A model generated the notes under the pieces. It was not told the origin of the DNA, did no database searches, and saw only the letters and a list, made by a program, of their open reading frames with translations. Shown in pieces: positions 1 through 12,793 of a stretch of DNA of 64,000 nucleotides (positions are counted from its first letter, which is position 1; each line of letters starts with the position of its first letter). The position numbers were made by a program, and so were the translations under genes. The DNA is from Hemibagrus wyckioides (taxonomy: Eukaryota; Chordata; Actinopteri; Siluriformes; Bagridae), in NCBI RefSeq assembly GCF_019097595.1, contig NC_080717.1, positions 9,874,836-9,938,835 of the forward strand, given 5' to 3'.

Positions 1-3000
1 AATGAGTTCTGTATGGATAATTCCATGTTGTTTTTGCTGGAACCAAGTCAAGACAATTTATCCAGGCAGAGGTGTAGGGTATAATATGTATGCTAAATAT
101 GTATAATCATTTACTTCTGAAACAATTGTTTGAAAGTCCCAGGAAGCCCCGCTGCCATGCCAAAAAATTTTTTTCATAAAGACCAAACAGGAAAAGCTAA
201 TCATGGATTAATTCCAACTAAAGTGGCAGACTGAATAAAGGGAAAAAAGCCTTAAAATGTGTCACTTTGCAGTGTTGATGCTGTGGATGTTTAACAAATT
301 AATCTCTATGTTTAGATCTTATCTTCCAAATATGTGTTAATTCTCCGAACAGGCAATAAACATGACATAATCCGGACTTTGTCCACTTGAGAAACCAATG
401 ATGAGATCATTGGTTGTCACTCAGTTTTCTAGACGTTTGTTCTTCTTTTCATCTTTATCAGTGTAAACCTCGCCCGAGGGGAAATACCTTGATCTGCACA
501 GTGCTGAGAGTCAGGTAAATATCATACACACGTGATCATGAGAAACAGGGTGAGAACCTTTCAGACTCTGGTGTTTCCATGGGAAAGAAGAAAGCCGGGA
601 AAGCCAAGATCCCTGAAGTCAAGAGACGTGTGGACAAGCGAGGCTATCAGTTTACAGTGCAACTGTTGAGTCACGACACAGTCCATTCACAGGAGGTGCT
701 GGAGGTGCTGTTATGCCATGCTAGCTTCGCTTTCAGGTCGACCTACTCACGCACATCGCTGAAAAGTGTGTCAAATGATGAAGGTTATGCCCTTATATCT
801 TTTATTGCAGTGATTATGTTACCATGAGGGATACCAAGGATATGTTGGGCCAGAACAAACTTGTAGCAGGAAATCATGCTTTCTACTTGGTGCATTCCTT
901 TACTTACCCTGCATGCAGTCTCAGAGTGCAGTGAAATTCTGTAATCAGGAGAAAACTTTTGCAGTACTTCTTGAGCAACAGTTACAGGGAAAGTGATGGA
1001 TGCAAAAGTGGGTGATCCTGTTGCATTGTTGGTAATTAAGCATTGTCTTGCATTTAGTACTGGTTAGGGTGTTGGCACATGTATTCACTCATAACAGATC
1101 AACCAGAGTGAAAAGAGACGCTGATCTCGAATCTACGGCAAATAAATACTTGATTATTGCTTTCTGTAAATTTCTAGCCTAAAAATTAAGGTTAGTGCAG
1201 CCTGTGTATGTATTGATGCATTGGTTGACTGTGCAGCCATGTGAGTGAGTCACAAGCAGTGGGAGTTCTTCTGTTTGTAAAGAAGAATTCCTCTTTCCCA
1301 ACACCAGGTATGCACATAGGGGCTAATGGCCTAATGGCCTAGTGCCGAGAGGCTGCTTGGCAGAGCCTGGCACAGTGGATTAGTCAGGAACAGTTCTTCT
1401 GAAATCTTAATCTCACTTTGAAGTCATGAGAGAGTTATATAAAGGTGAGCCCAGTAACGTCCCTTAGACCCACAGCAATATTCATACAGAAAAAAAAACA
1501 ATGTAAAAAGCAGGAGAGGGAGAGACCGAGCATCTACTGCTAACTGTACAACTGGTTATTCCTGTTAGGTTTTGTGAAGAACCAACGAGGCGAAACAAAC
1601 AAACAAAAAAAAACACTCACAGAGAAGAGTTGTCAGTCCCTGCTGTAATTAGATCAGTGAAAAAGTAGGAGGTGTGTTACAAATACTGACCTGATGCTTG
1701 CACACATCTTTGGCAGCCTTACCAAAACAGATTCTAGAGAATGCCTGGCACAAGCTGTGACAAAATCTAAGAGACTTAGAGACATGGAGTATTAATAATC
1801 AAGAGCTGCATCACAGCTGGGGTAATGCATAACAGCTGATCTTTTAGCCATTGTTTGGAGTCCAGTGTTGGCTACATTTCCTCTCTGTTAGAAGGCTTTT
1901 GGAGGCTTTTGAGAATCAAGTAGAAGAGGGCTTCAGAACACCTGCACCACATCACAGACCAGCACAACGTGGCTTTTAAGAGATCCCATGTGTGCCGTTG
2001 TGAAGATAGGGTTGTGTTTAAGGCAAAGTTTTAGACAAATGGGCTGAAAGAGTGACCTTTGAGAAAAGAAGAGTAAGCAGTGAATAGAAAGACTGTGAAC
2101 ACTAGAGCAGAAAATCTTACCGCATGGGTCATAAGGGGCTTTAGAAATTATAGTTTTCAGGATTTTTTCCACAATCTGCTATTAAGTTGTTTCTTGGTCC
2201 AGATCCATGGGACTTGTTGTTGATAAGGAGACAGTTCCTATTATCCTCCTTATTGTGTTGTAGATGTAGAGGCTTTGTATCCTACACTTATTTATAATGA
2301 AGGAGTACTGTGTATCCAGGAGCGCTCTGAGAGAGCCTGTTGCTCATTGGATTTCTAAGGCAAGCATTTACATGTTAGTCTGGGATGGTGACACAAAAGG
2401 GTTTGTCACAATAAGAAAAGCAGGTGACAAAACATCTTTCATATTCTCTATATACTGACCTCCCCAGCATGCTGTGAACATCAATTGCCTCAGATTTGCT
2501 TTTGAATATCTGACAAAGTGCTTCCAATTCCAATAAGGATTTCCTGAAATCCGGTAAAAAGGGTTTATTGGACTGAAAAAAAAAAGTGAAAGTTTCTCCA
2601 CCCAAAAGTCTCCTTCCTGCATCTGCTGCCTTGTTGAGTTTGCTAATTACGAGAGACCACATGAAAGTATCATGATAACAATAATTCCACTAAGCATTTT
2701 TGCATAATCAGGGAAAGGAGATATAGACAATGATAACAGACAATGCCGGTAAAAAGCTTTTAAACAAAATATACTTTAGCATTTTTTGTTTAACAAACTC
2801 ATACATAATCAAACCTTTTAAGATCTAATTGAGGAATTTAGAAATGCTCAGTTTTTATGTCAAAAATGACTGAACAATCTAATCTGACTGGTCAAATCAC
2901 TCTAATTAGGCTTTTATAACACACCACATATTTTTGTTTCACAGCTAATAAAAGCCCTGTCTATGAGTGTTTGATCTACAGGCTTAACAGGTTTATCCTC

Positions 3001-6000
3001 CAAGTGCTACCGACTTTAATACAGTACTTATTTAGCATAATGTTAGGATGTGATAGCTAATAAGTTCCACTGTATTAATACACACAAAACATCTATGGCA
3101 GCGTATTTATAATGCAATGGTATAATTTATAATTGTCTCATATGCTTTGATAATTTTTTTTTTTTGCAGAGGTTGAAGCAAGAAAACTGAAGCTACAGAC
3201 CACTGTGTTTACTCAAGAGTTTCTTTATAATTACCCATGCAATCTTCAGCAACAACACAATGTGCAGAGCCAAGTGCTTAGCCAAAGTTTGCCTATTTTG
3301 ACTGAGGGTTCGAAGGAGGCTCCTTGTGTGGCAAGAGTGATCACACAGTTAATATTCAAAGGCTAGTGCCTTGTAAAGGAAGTCCTCCAAAAGAACCTGA
3401 CAAAGCGTGGCCTGCACACAATGGGACATCACTAAATAGGCTGTATATATAGCAAAGAAAAAGAGAGCTTTGGTACTGTCGTCATGTATACAGTCTGGGG
3501 AGGGGGGGTTGGTTTACACTGGCCACACCCCTTTCCCAGCTTTCCCCTTTTTCCAACAACTACCTTTATAAAACAAGTCAGAACAATAGAAGAAGAATAT
3601 AAAGAACAAACTCCAGGTTTTAGTCTTAATAATAGAAGTTACATACTCGTGGTCTATGGGTAATAAAATCAAATCTCAAAATCAGCGCTTTTTATTAATA
3701 ATTTTGGTGTTTCCACCAAAGTGAAGTATTTGGGGAAATAGCCAATAGTAATGGGTGACATTACTGAAAATAAAGAAAAATCACTGCTCATTACTGTATA
3801 AGGTGAATCTTAAATGTTCATAGGAAACATTGTGCTTTGCTGGGCCCTGCCATTAGTTGCCCAAATCAGAAGTATGTATAAAAAGAAAGATGATCCTGTG
3901 ATCCTTTATGCTTTATAGGATATAGGATTCTGGGTGTTAAATCAAAACTCCAGAAAAAAAAGGTTGAAAATTGAAGTATATGACAGAATGAAGAAAAGGT
4001 GGAAGCAGGCTATCAGCATGCACTCCATGACCATACGGTGGACCCAGGAAGTGATCATGCTCACTATGAAAGTTTAATGCCACATTTAAAATTTGTGCAA
4101 ATGTCTAGAACATTATTTTGAAAAGTATCCCATGGCACAGTTTAGTGATTTAACATGCCTGGGAAAGTGATTCATAATAAGCTCATTACACTAACATGAC
4201 TACAGCATGGGCAGGCAAGCAGTTTGTGACATAACTACTGTCAGTTGTGCTTTAAATGTTTTTTAAAATACTTTCATATGTGCACACATATAAGATATGC
4301 GCATAAATCATGTGCAAATTTCCATTTATCTGAATTACCAGTCACTAAAACCCTGTGAACTGATAGAATTCCATGGTCCAGTACTTTCTCTTTATCCTAC
4401 ACAAATGCTTAAAAAAAGAACCCAAACACAGTCCAGTTCCTAATTTTAGAGGTGGAGGGAATCTATGTGCTCTTTTACACATAAAGCATAGCTTCTCATT
4501 CATGTTAATCTGTCGCCTCATCTAACACACTCATTCACACATAGACTCTGTGGCCTTGGCCATTTCGACCTCATTACTCCTCTTTTTTTCATCAACAGCC
4601 GCTACATGCCAAGTGGTGATGTCATCCTTCACGGTGCCATTGGCAAGATGCTTTGTATTGGGGGCATATATGGGGGAAAGCATCCGGGAGGAGGGCCACA
4701 GCAGGGGATTGTGGGGGACCAGTGATTGTCACCAGTGTTCATGGTCCAACAAGGTTTGGGAAAATAGAACTTAGACACCATCTCATCCCCATTCCCTCCT
4801 ATCACCATTTTTGGTAGTTCCACCAAATTTAAGATCGAAAGGAAGACAAGAGGAAAAGTGAGGCAGGCCTTGGATGAACCATTACTGGTTTAAGCCCCTT
4901 CAGTCTTTCTTGCTTTTCTTGCCTCCAGGGCCTTCCATTCAACTAGTCTTATCCATTCTCCATTCACCAGGACTAAAATGTTGCATAACAATACAGTTTG
5001 CCTTTGGCCTGGGCCACCAAGATGTTGGTTAAACAAGCCCTTATGTGTCTGTGGCGCTTCACTCTACATCAACTTGTGCTGGCACATCGGGAACATTGCG
5101 TGAGACACTGGTATACATTACTGCAGTTTCAAAGAAGGAGCTGAGTCAACTCTCTACTTATTTCCAATACTTATTAAAACACTTTTCAGCATTGCAGCAT
5201 AATATAGTACGTCAATAAAAAGAAATATCCCACATTTTGTTATTATTATTATCAACTGACCCATACCAAAGGTTAAAGGTTAAACAATGACTTTGTTTAA
5301 CCTTTCTACCCTGGGAATTTGTGCTAAAGTACTGTAAATTCCAAATTTCTAATCACTGTGCAGTCCATTGATTGGTCAAAGGCAATAGGCTCTTCAGTCA
5401 TCACTTCTGTGAGATAACTCTGATAGCACACAAACAGACATCAGCACAACATGCATAATTTATGTCACAAAAAGTAGCACGAGGCTTGTTTGATAGTTTG
5501 GAAAATTTTTCATATTCAGCTCTGTGTGCAAAATTCTTCACATGACCAAATGACTCATTATAACCTTTTTGGGGGCTGGTTTGCTAGTAACACATCTAAC
5601 AAAGAGTCAGCTAGTGAGTAAATATCCCAGTGGGTTTAAAGTTATAAGAAGAGAAAAATATCTTTGCACTTTCATGAGTACCAGTAGTTAATTTACTCAT
5701 GACCTTCTGGTCAGAATTGCAACATCTTAAACACTGAGGTACCACTGCCAGTATAACATCTGCAGTAAAACTGCTCTTGTCAATGCCTTAATCTCAATCA
5801 CATTTTTAGTCCACACTGACACAATTTAGCATCTACATTGCCAAAGTGAGATATTAGGAAAGGAAATGGGTTCACAACAGTGTTGTGTTGTTTGAGTCAA
5901 TAAAATCAGTGACAGTGCTGGGTGTGGGGTTTGGGTCAAGTTATTCTGCTTTTGTGAGAGTGTGTAGACACGCTCTCTGCACCAAAAAAGAACTCCAGTG

Positions 6001-9000
6001 TGCTTGGCACAGTCAGAAAGGGAAAATGGACAAAGGGAGGGGTGACCAGTGTTGGCAGGATAGTGATGGTCAGCTTGAAGTGAAAACTGGACATGTTGTT
6101 GCCAGGTTGCTTTGTCTGAGCCTGAGTAAATAAGAAACCATGCTCTGTTTAACAAAAAACCCTCTCAATAAAGCCACCACCCCATCCAAATTACACTTAC
6201 CACCAAATTACCACCACCCTCCCTGACATGCAGACACACACACACACACACACTGTGAATTTATATTTATGATAACTGAAAAAAAGCCTTGATAAAATGG
6301 TAACATAAAGGAAAAGTACAGAAGAGTGTTCAATACAGAGTTGAAACACACTTCCCTGAGACATGTACTGAGTCTCTTTCTGGTGGGAAAAAAAACCCCA
6401 TCTCTATTTTGCCTGTTAGTTTGCTTTCATTCCAACCCCACACAATATTCCTAACTGTTTTCAGTCTACTGTTTGTGTGGCCCCAAATGGTGGAAAATAT
6501 GAGAAAAAGGGGAAAGCAGAACAGAGACCCTCCCACCGGCTGCGGCCTCACATTCATCTTGGCCCCCCATCACACTTTCAAATACTGTACATCAACACCT
6601 CTCTTACTCTCTGCTGTTTCTCTTTGTCAGGCTGAGGAATGGACAAAAAGTCTCTTGCTCTGCTTTGTCAAAAATAATCTATAGACACACAGGATGGACT
6701 TTCTAGAATGAGAAACATCTCACACATTTTATTTTCTCAGACAAAAAGCAGTCTCAAGCTTTTGTTAGTTAGAAGCTGAAGTACAATTGCTCTGTACAAC
6801 TGTTCATCATCATGTAAAGAGTAAAGAGGTTCAACGTGTGGTTTGTAGCACTTTATCTGATTGAGGCAAGGCTGCCCCAGCTGGTATCACTTTAAACAAA
6901 GCCCTGTGTCCTTATTTACATGAGCGTACACAAGGCTCTTTCAGCTATCTGATGTGAAAAGCTAGAGTTGGTCAAGAAGAAGTTAGCGAAGATCCAGCTT
7001 TCTTAAGCTTTGCTAAAAACCCAGGATTCCAGGGCTAAAGCAGGGTCAAAGTTGAACACTTTGCAGTTTCAGGTTATCACTGATGGCCTACATTTTCAGA
7101 GTGATTATTTAAACCCAACTTGTGGTACCATGTAAATATTGTTCTTGATGGAAAAAATAGACTCAGTAGGTCCTGCCTCCCTCCAACATGGATGTTCTCT
7201 AGATAGGTCACTGAGAGGAAATCAGCAGGAGACATGGGAGGTGCTCCTGTCACGGTCATCCTGTTGTTGATGGTCCACACCTGTCTGTTGATTGTAGAAA
7301 GAGACAGACTGTGTAGGATCCAGCAAGGTTACATCGTGGCATATCAATAGTGCTTATGGGAGTTTATCTAGTGATGCTAACTAATGCTGGTCAGTAATAA
7401 TGTTTATGGAAACTATATTTGATCTGTTGGTCATGAAGAGGCCTTTTAAGTATTAGAAAAAGTAGCATTTTGCAGTAATTACTTGAGTTATTGTAGCTAT
7501 CTTTTTATTTTAACTTGTCACATGTCTTTCATTATGGGGACCTGTGGAAAATAATGTCTAGACATTGTTTTAGTTAAATTGGTAAATCTTTCATTAAGGA
7601 AATATTCAAAGAACTTGGCACACTGATAAACCTGACCTATAAAACAAAGGTATGTCCTCTGATGTGGTGGCAGACAGGAGCAATTGTCTGCAGGTTTCAA
7701 TCTGGCTGATGATCTGGTTATTCAAAATGGCTTTAGACAAATACAGTTGGTGTAAATTAAGAAATTAAAAACTTTCTAAAATTTCTAAAAGCAACATGTT
7801 TTAATAGTGCTTTAAAGAGTAGCCACTAATGCTAGAAACATTAGAATCTTGACCTAATACTTGGCCTTATTACAAATCACAGCTCAGACAATTTCACACA
7901 GGATAAACAGTCTGCAGTTTGATTAGACAGTGAAGTCTGAACAGCTTGACACCATTTCTTGGTAAAGAAAAAAACAACAACAACGAAATTTGCACCAGCT
8001 GGGGTCAGCCACAGACAACATTATCACATATATAACATTAAAGGTATGGCTTGTGTGGACACAGGTCATGCTTGAGTACTTCCATATATCCCTATTGCAA
8101 TGCAGCTATTCACTCAAACAGTACAAACGCCCTTTCATCTTCGTACTTCAACTCAAATCCCCCCTGAACACAGCCTTGGCATAGTCACGTGTTTGTATTC
8201 CAAAGGCATTTGTTAGGGAATATATTGGTCAGTCTGATCTGATTCTTCATGCAAGCTTTGTGTTGAAATATAGATGTGGTGGAATTTTGGAAAAAAATAA
8301 AATAAAATAATAATAATAAAACAGCTTTTGACCAAAGACATTTTGCTCATTGATACCTCTACCTTAAAAAACATAAATGACCATTTCAGCCATAAAACTC
8401 TACCACTGATTGGTTCCCTCAACACTGGTGCCTCAGTCCATCAGCTACGATACCCTAAGTATCTAAGTAGCACTTTATTATCCCCACTAACTTGCTGGGT
8501 ATGGCCTCTGAATGCACTGCAATATTTTTTAATTCTACCCTCCTCCTCCCCAGCACCTCCATATAGATCAACTACACCTTTCTCAGCATGCAAATGCTAT
8601 AAATTTCCTTTAAGATATTTGCAAATATTACACCGCTTACAGTTCAGGAAAACCTGTGCTCTCAAACATATACCTTATAACAGAAACTGTCAGAATGTGA
8701 CCATGTGAAGGCCATCACACATATCAAGGGCCATCTTTTCTGGGAACAGACTAAGAAATTATGACACAGAATGAATCCAAGGCAGATACTCATGTTCAGC
8801 ATTAAAAAGACTTAGGAGGAGCACTTTAGGAGGAGTGCTTCTTTTCTGGTGCTATAATGACATGGTTCAGACGTAGCTTTAATTCTTTCAGCGTTTACCA
8901 CCAGGTGCTCCAGATAAGAACTTAAGAAAGCGGAGCCTCTGAACCAAGAGGCTGCAAAAAAAAATCCAGCAGGCCCTTAATGATACAGTACACACATAAA

Positions 9001-9159
9001 AACACAGAAAACACAGAGAGATAAAGTAAGTGCTTATTATAACTATACTCACCTGCTTTCTGCCATGATGGTGGTATGACTCCGTTGCTCATGTGATAGC
9101 TGATGATAAAGGGTATTAGGTCCATGTAGATTCTTTCGGTTTGGTCCAAGGGTAGTTTG
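1..9159. other. Intergenic, no gene recognised
   Basis: All open frames here are short, lack conserved domains that I recognise and are broken by stops. Two stretches look mildly protein-like (near 579-700 and 4,608-4,715) but could not be tied to a family or to plausible flanking exons. No RNA gene is visible. Introns or distal elements of an unseen neighbouring gene are possible. Confidence 0.5.
6235..6252. repeat. Short (AC)n tract
   Basis: Eighteen bases of AC repeat after GCAGACACAC in the left intergenic region. Confidence 0.85.
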
Positions 9160-10330
9160 ATTTCAAGATTCAAGATTCAAGATTCAAGAAGCTTTTATTG
9201 TCATTTCAACCACATATAGCTGGCGCAGTACATAGTGAAATGAAACAACGTTTCTCCAGGACCTGGTGCTACATAAACATACAACTACTAGTACAATACA
9301 AAACAACAAACAACACCACAGAGCTAGGACAGAAGTTTGTCTTAGCCAAAAAAAAAAAGCTAGGTGCAAACAGAGCATAGACAAGACAGTGCAAAAAAAA
9401 AAAAAAGACAATAAATACAATAAAGACAACACAAAAGAACACAGGACACTTAGCGCTGAAAGGAAATAAAAGAACGTGTACTGGAATGTAAGTGAAATAA
9501 AATAGATAAAGTGAAATGATGTAGAAAAAAAAGTATTGTGCAAAAATATTGTGCAAAAATACACAGCAGCAGTTGAGGTAGTGCAAATAGAATAAACATA
9601 AGTATAACTATAGCAGCGGATGACAGGTAGAGGTAGTGCAGTAAGTAATGAACAGTATAAATTATGTGTGTGTGTGTTTGTGTCCACACAGTCAAGAGAG
9701 AGTGTGTGTATCAGTGTGTGAGAGACAGAGAGTTAGTATACAGTTCAGTCCTGAGTGAGAGTGTGTGTGTGTGTGAGAGTGTAGAACAGTTCAGTCCTGA
9801 GTGAGAGTGTGTGTGAGAGTGTAGAACAGTTCAGTCCCGGGTGTTGAGGAGCCTAATGGCTTGAGGAAAGAAACTGTTACACAGTCTGGTTGTGAGGGCC
9901 CGAATGCTCCGGTACCTCTTTCCAGATGGCAGGAGGGTGAAGAGTGTGTGTGAGGGGTGTGTGGGGTCAGCCACAATGCTGATGGCTTTGCGGATGCAGC
10001 GTGCGGTGTAAATGTCTGTGATAGAGGGGAGAGAGACTCCGATGATCTTCTCAGCTGTCCTCACTATCCGCTGAAGGGTCTTGCGATCTGAGACGGTGCA
10101 GTTCCCAAACCAGGCAGTGATGCAGCTGCTCAGGACGCTCTCGATGGTCCCTCTGTAGAACACAGACAGGATGGGGGGAGGGAGATGGGCTTTACTCAGC
10201 CTCCTCAGGAAGTAGAGGCGCTGCTGGGCTTTCTTGGTGATGGATTTGGTGAGGCTAATGGCATGTCCATCACCTAGAAGCAGCTCAGCAACTGGTGAAT
10301 CCTCCAAACACAGGCCAAGTGATGAGCTGT
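9160..10330 (-). mobile_element. 3' end of an L2-like non-LTR retrotransposon
   Basis: On the minus strand, 9835-10300 encodes the C-terminal part of a fish LINE polyprotein, recognisable from [40 protein letters not shown] and LLPSGKRYRSIRALTTRLCN. This region follows the reverse transcriptase in L2-type elements; the RT catalytic core is absent, so the copy is 5'-truncated. The 3' UTR runs down to about 9,190 and includes GT-rich microsatellite stretches. It ends in a short tandem 3' tail, ATTCAAG repeated (TTGAATC on the coding strand), as L2-clade LINEs do. The family is recognised from general familiarity; exact naming would need a repeat library. Confidence 0.75.
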
Positions 10331-11026
10331 TGAACAGGAAAACTATACAGAAGAGGTACACAACCTTACAGTCCACAGGTCTGGCAATGTGCATTTGGGA
10401 GTGAATTATGTACATACAGTCAATTATTTAATTATTTACACCCTTAATAATGAGATATATCATTAGATATCAATCTTCTTTCTAATCTATAATGAATTAG
10501 TTTGATCATATGTTAAGACTCTGTGGTCAAGACTCCACTGTTGGGCCACTGAACAAAGCCTTTAACCTTCTCTCCTGGATCATGGCTGACCCTGCTCTTG
10601 AGTTCCTATCAAGCTGCAATATGCAAAGAAAATACTTTCACTGTAATCAGTATGTGACAAATTAGGTGGAAAACATTTGCCATGACACATGAACACATCG
10701 ACTGGCCACACTGTCAGGATGTAAATCCTCCATAAAAGAGGTCAACTATGGTGGTCAATAAGTGATGCTGTTCAGTTGTTTGGGTGAAGTCTGATGGCTT
10801 CATGAATTTTATTAAATACCAGAATATTTCAGCCCAAAACCTAGTTACCTCTTGCTGGAGGTTAAGACTTGACAATAGATGAATATTTCATGAGGATAAG
10901 GATACAGAACACACTTGCAAGTGAAAATCATTATTTTGCAAAACCACATCGGTCCCCAGATTTGAACCCTACTAAAAATTATTAGTAGGGTTTTTTAAAT
11001 TAAAGATTGCATCCACATTTGCCAAC

Positions 11027-11029
<3 letters not shown>

Positions 11030-11102
<73 letters not shown>
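11030..11102. repeat. (AT)n microsatellite
   Basis: About 73 bp of uninterrupted AT dinucleotide, some 225 bp before the start of duplication unit A. Confidence 0.95.
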
Positions 11103-11108
<6 letters not shown>

Positions 11109-11788
11109 AGCTGTGTTGTGTGTTTGAAATGTTCACTGAAATGACATTTATTGCATATATTACTTATTTTTATAGGGTGCTAAAAAGAAGCTGAAGCTGC
11201 AGTGTTCAGTGTTCACTGTTGTTGCTTATCCTGCTTCTTGCTGCTATTCCTGGCTATAGACAGCACCTTAATCTTGATTAATGCCACCAATAACCACGCT
11301 AAGAAGATTGCTGCAATGCCACATCCACTGGCCAGGAATCCAAGAGAACCTTTTTGCTAGTGCCTTCACTGGGTAGGAATGAGTGACAATGTTTTCCTTG
11401 TCTAGTTAATAGAACATTTATGATGTCTTCTCAGAATCGGACAGTTATTGGACATGTTTAACTAACTCTATAACTAAATAATTCTATGTGTAGTTCAGGC
11501 AGGATTTACAGGTACACCAAGACTGTTAACTAGGAATTAACTTGGAATGTAGTTACTGTGATTTACTTCATCTACATTGTGTCCTGCTGAGCCTGTTCGA
11601 AGAAAAAGAAAGTAAACCAAGGAACATGATCTCAAAGGCTAAGCAATTGTCTAGTATAATGACAATTACAACTGGGATAAGGCCTTTCCTCACATTTGAA
11701 CCTATTTAATAGTGTGGTTTTCTGTAAAATACTTTTTTCTACAAGGTGTTTATATTGCCATGTGTGACACAAACATTTGTTACAGATA

Positions 11789-12793
11789 CACTATATTGCT
11801 AAAAGGGGCGCTGGTGGCTCAATGGTATGTCTCACCTACCATGTGGAAGGCCCGGGTTTGATTCCCAGCCACTGGATGCAGTGCTGGTCCTGTTGTGCAG
11901 ACTATTTGGTTCGCTGGGGTGACCCCACACATGCAGGGAGCAGCCGAAAGATCAACACACTATGTTGCCAAAAGTTTTGGGACACCCCTCCAAATCATTG
12001 ATTTCAGGTGTTGTTTTTCAGGGGTTGGGCTTAGCCAGTGAAAGGAACTCTGAATGCTTCAGCATACCAAGACATTTTGGACAATTCCATGCTCCCAACT
12101 TTGTGGGAACAGTTTGGGGATGGCCCCTTCATGTTCCAACATGACTGCGCACCAGTGCACAAAGTAAGGTCCATAAAATCATGGATGAGAGAGTTTGGTG
12201 TGGAGGAACTTGAGTGGCCTTGAGAGTCCTAACCTCAACCCGATCGAACACCTTTGGGATGAACACCTTTGAGACTGTGAGCCAGACCAAAACTAGGACA
12301 TCTGCCTTTACATAAACATGAATGTAAATATGGAGTCGGCCCGCCCTTTGCAACTATAGCAGCTTCAACTTTTTCCACAAGGTTTAGGAGTGTGTTTATG
12401 GAAATTTTTGACCATTTTTCTACAAGCACATTTGTGAGGTCAGGCACTGATGTTGGAGGAGAAGGCCTGACTCACAGTCTCCAATCTAATTTATCCCAAA
12501 GGTGTTCTATCAGGTTGAGGTCAGGACTCTGTGAAGTTCCTCCACATCAAACTCGCTCATCCATGTCTTTATGGACCTTTGTGCACTGGTGTGCGGTCAT
12601 GTTGTTACAGGAAGGGGTCATCCCCAAACTGTTCCCACAAAGTTGGGAGCATGAAATTGTCCAAAATGTCTTGGTATGCTGAAGCATTAAGAGTTCCTTT
12701 CACTGGAACTAAGGGGCCAAGCTCAACCCATGAAAAACAACATCTGAATTCAATGATTTGGAGGGGCATCCCAAAACCTTTGGCAATATAGTG
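11789..12793. mobile_element. Fold-back Tc1 derivative 1 (inverted transposase halves)
   Basis: It begins with CACTATATTGC and ends with its inverse, flanked by TA on both sides. The left arm (11958-12300) carries the C-terminal half of a Tc1 transposase in + orientation ([20 protein letters not shown], the [10 protein letters not shown] aspartate motif, [10 protein letters not shown]). The right arm (about 12430-12793) carries the same half in minus orientation. The arms are complementary over about 350 bp with a short spacer holding the transposase 3' end. It cannot encode a transposase, and would form a long hairpin. A SINE splits the left terminal repeat. Confidence 0.8.
11805..11957 (+). 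mobile_element. tRNA-derived SINE inside Tc1 terminal repeat
   Basis: It starts GGGGCGCTGGTGGCTCAATGG (Pol III A box) and has GGTTTGATTCC (B box), followed by a non-tRNA body. It is flanked by a 16-17 bp target-site duplication that is itself the Tc1 terminal repeat: ACACTATATTGCTAAAA on the left and ACACTATGTTGCCAAAA on the right, two mismatches. The duplication defines its limits well. Confidence 0.75.

Noticed and set aside
579..827. 82-codon open frame starting MGKKKAGKAKIPEVKRRVDK
   Set aside because: The start looks basic and protein-like, but the rest becomes low-information, no donor/acceptor context or family is recognised, and it overlaps no other signal. Not enough to call a gene.
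9184..9687. 167-codon minus-strand frame rich in Phe, Leu, Tyr, Cys
   Set aside because: It lies in the AT-rich 3' UTR of the LINE and arises from A-rich runs; it resembles a membrane protein only by composition.
11805..11880. tRNA-like sequence with A and B boxes
   Set aside because: It is the head of a SINE with a non-tRNA body and a target-site duplication; no proper acceptor stem is seen, so it is not called a tRNA gene.
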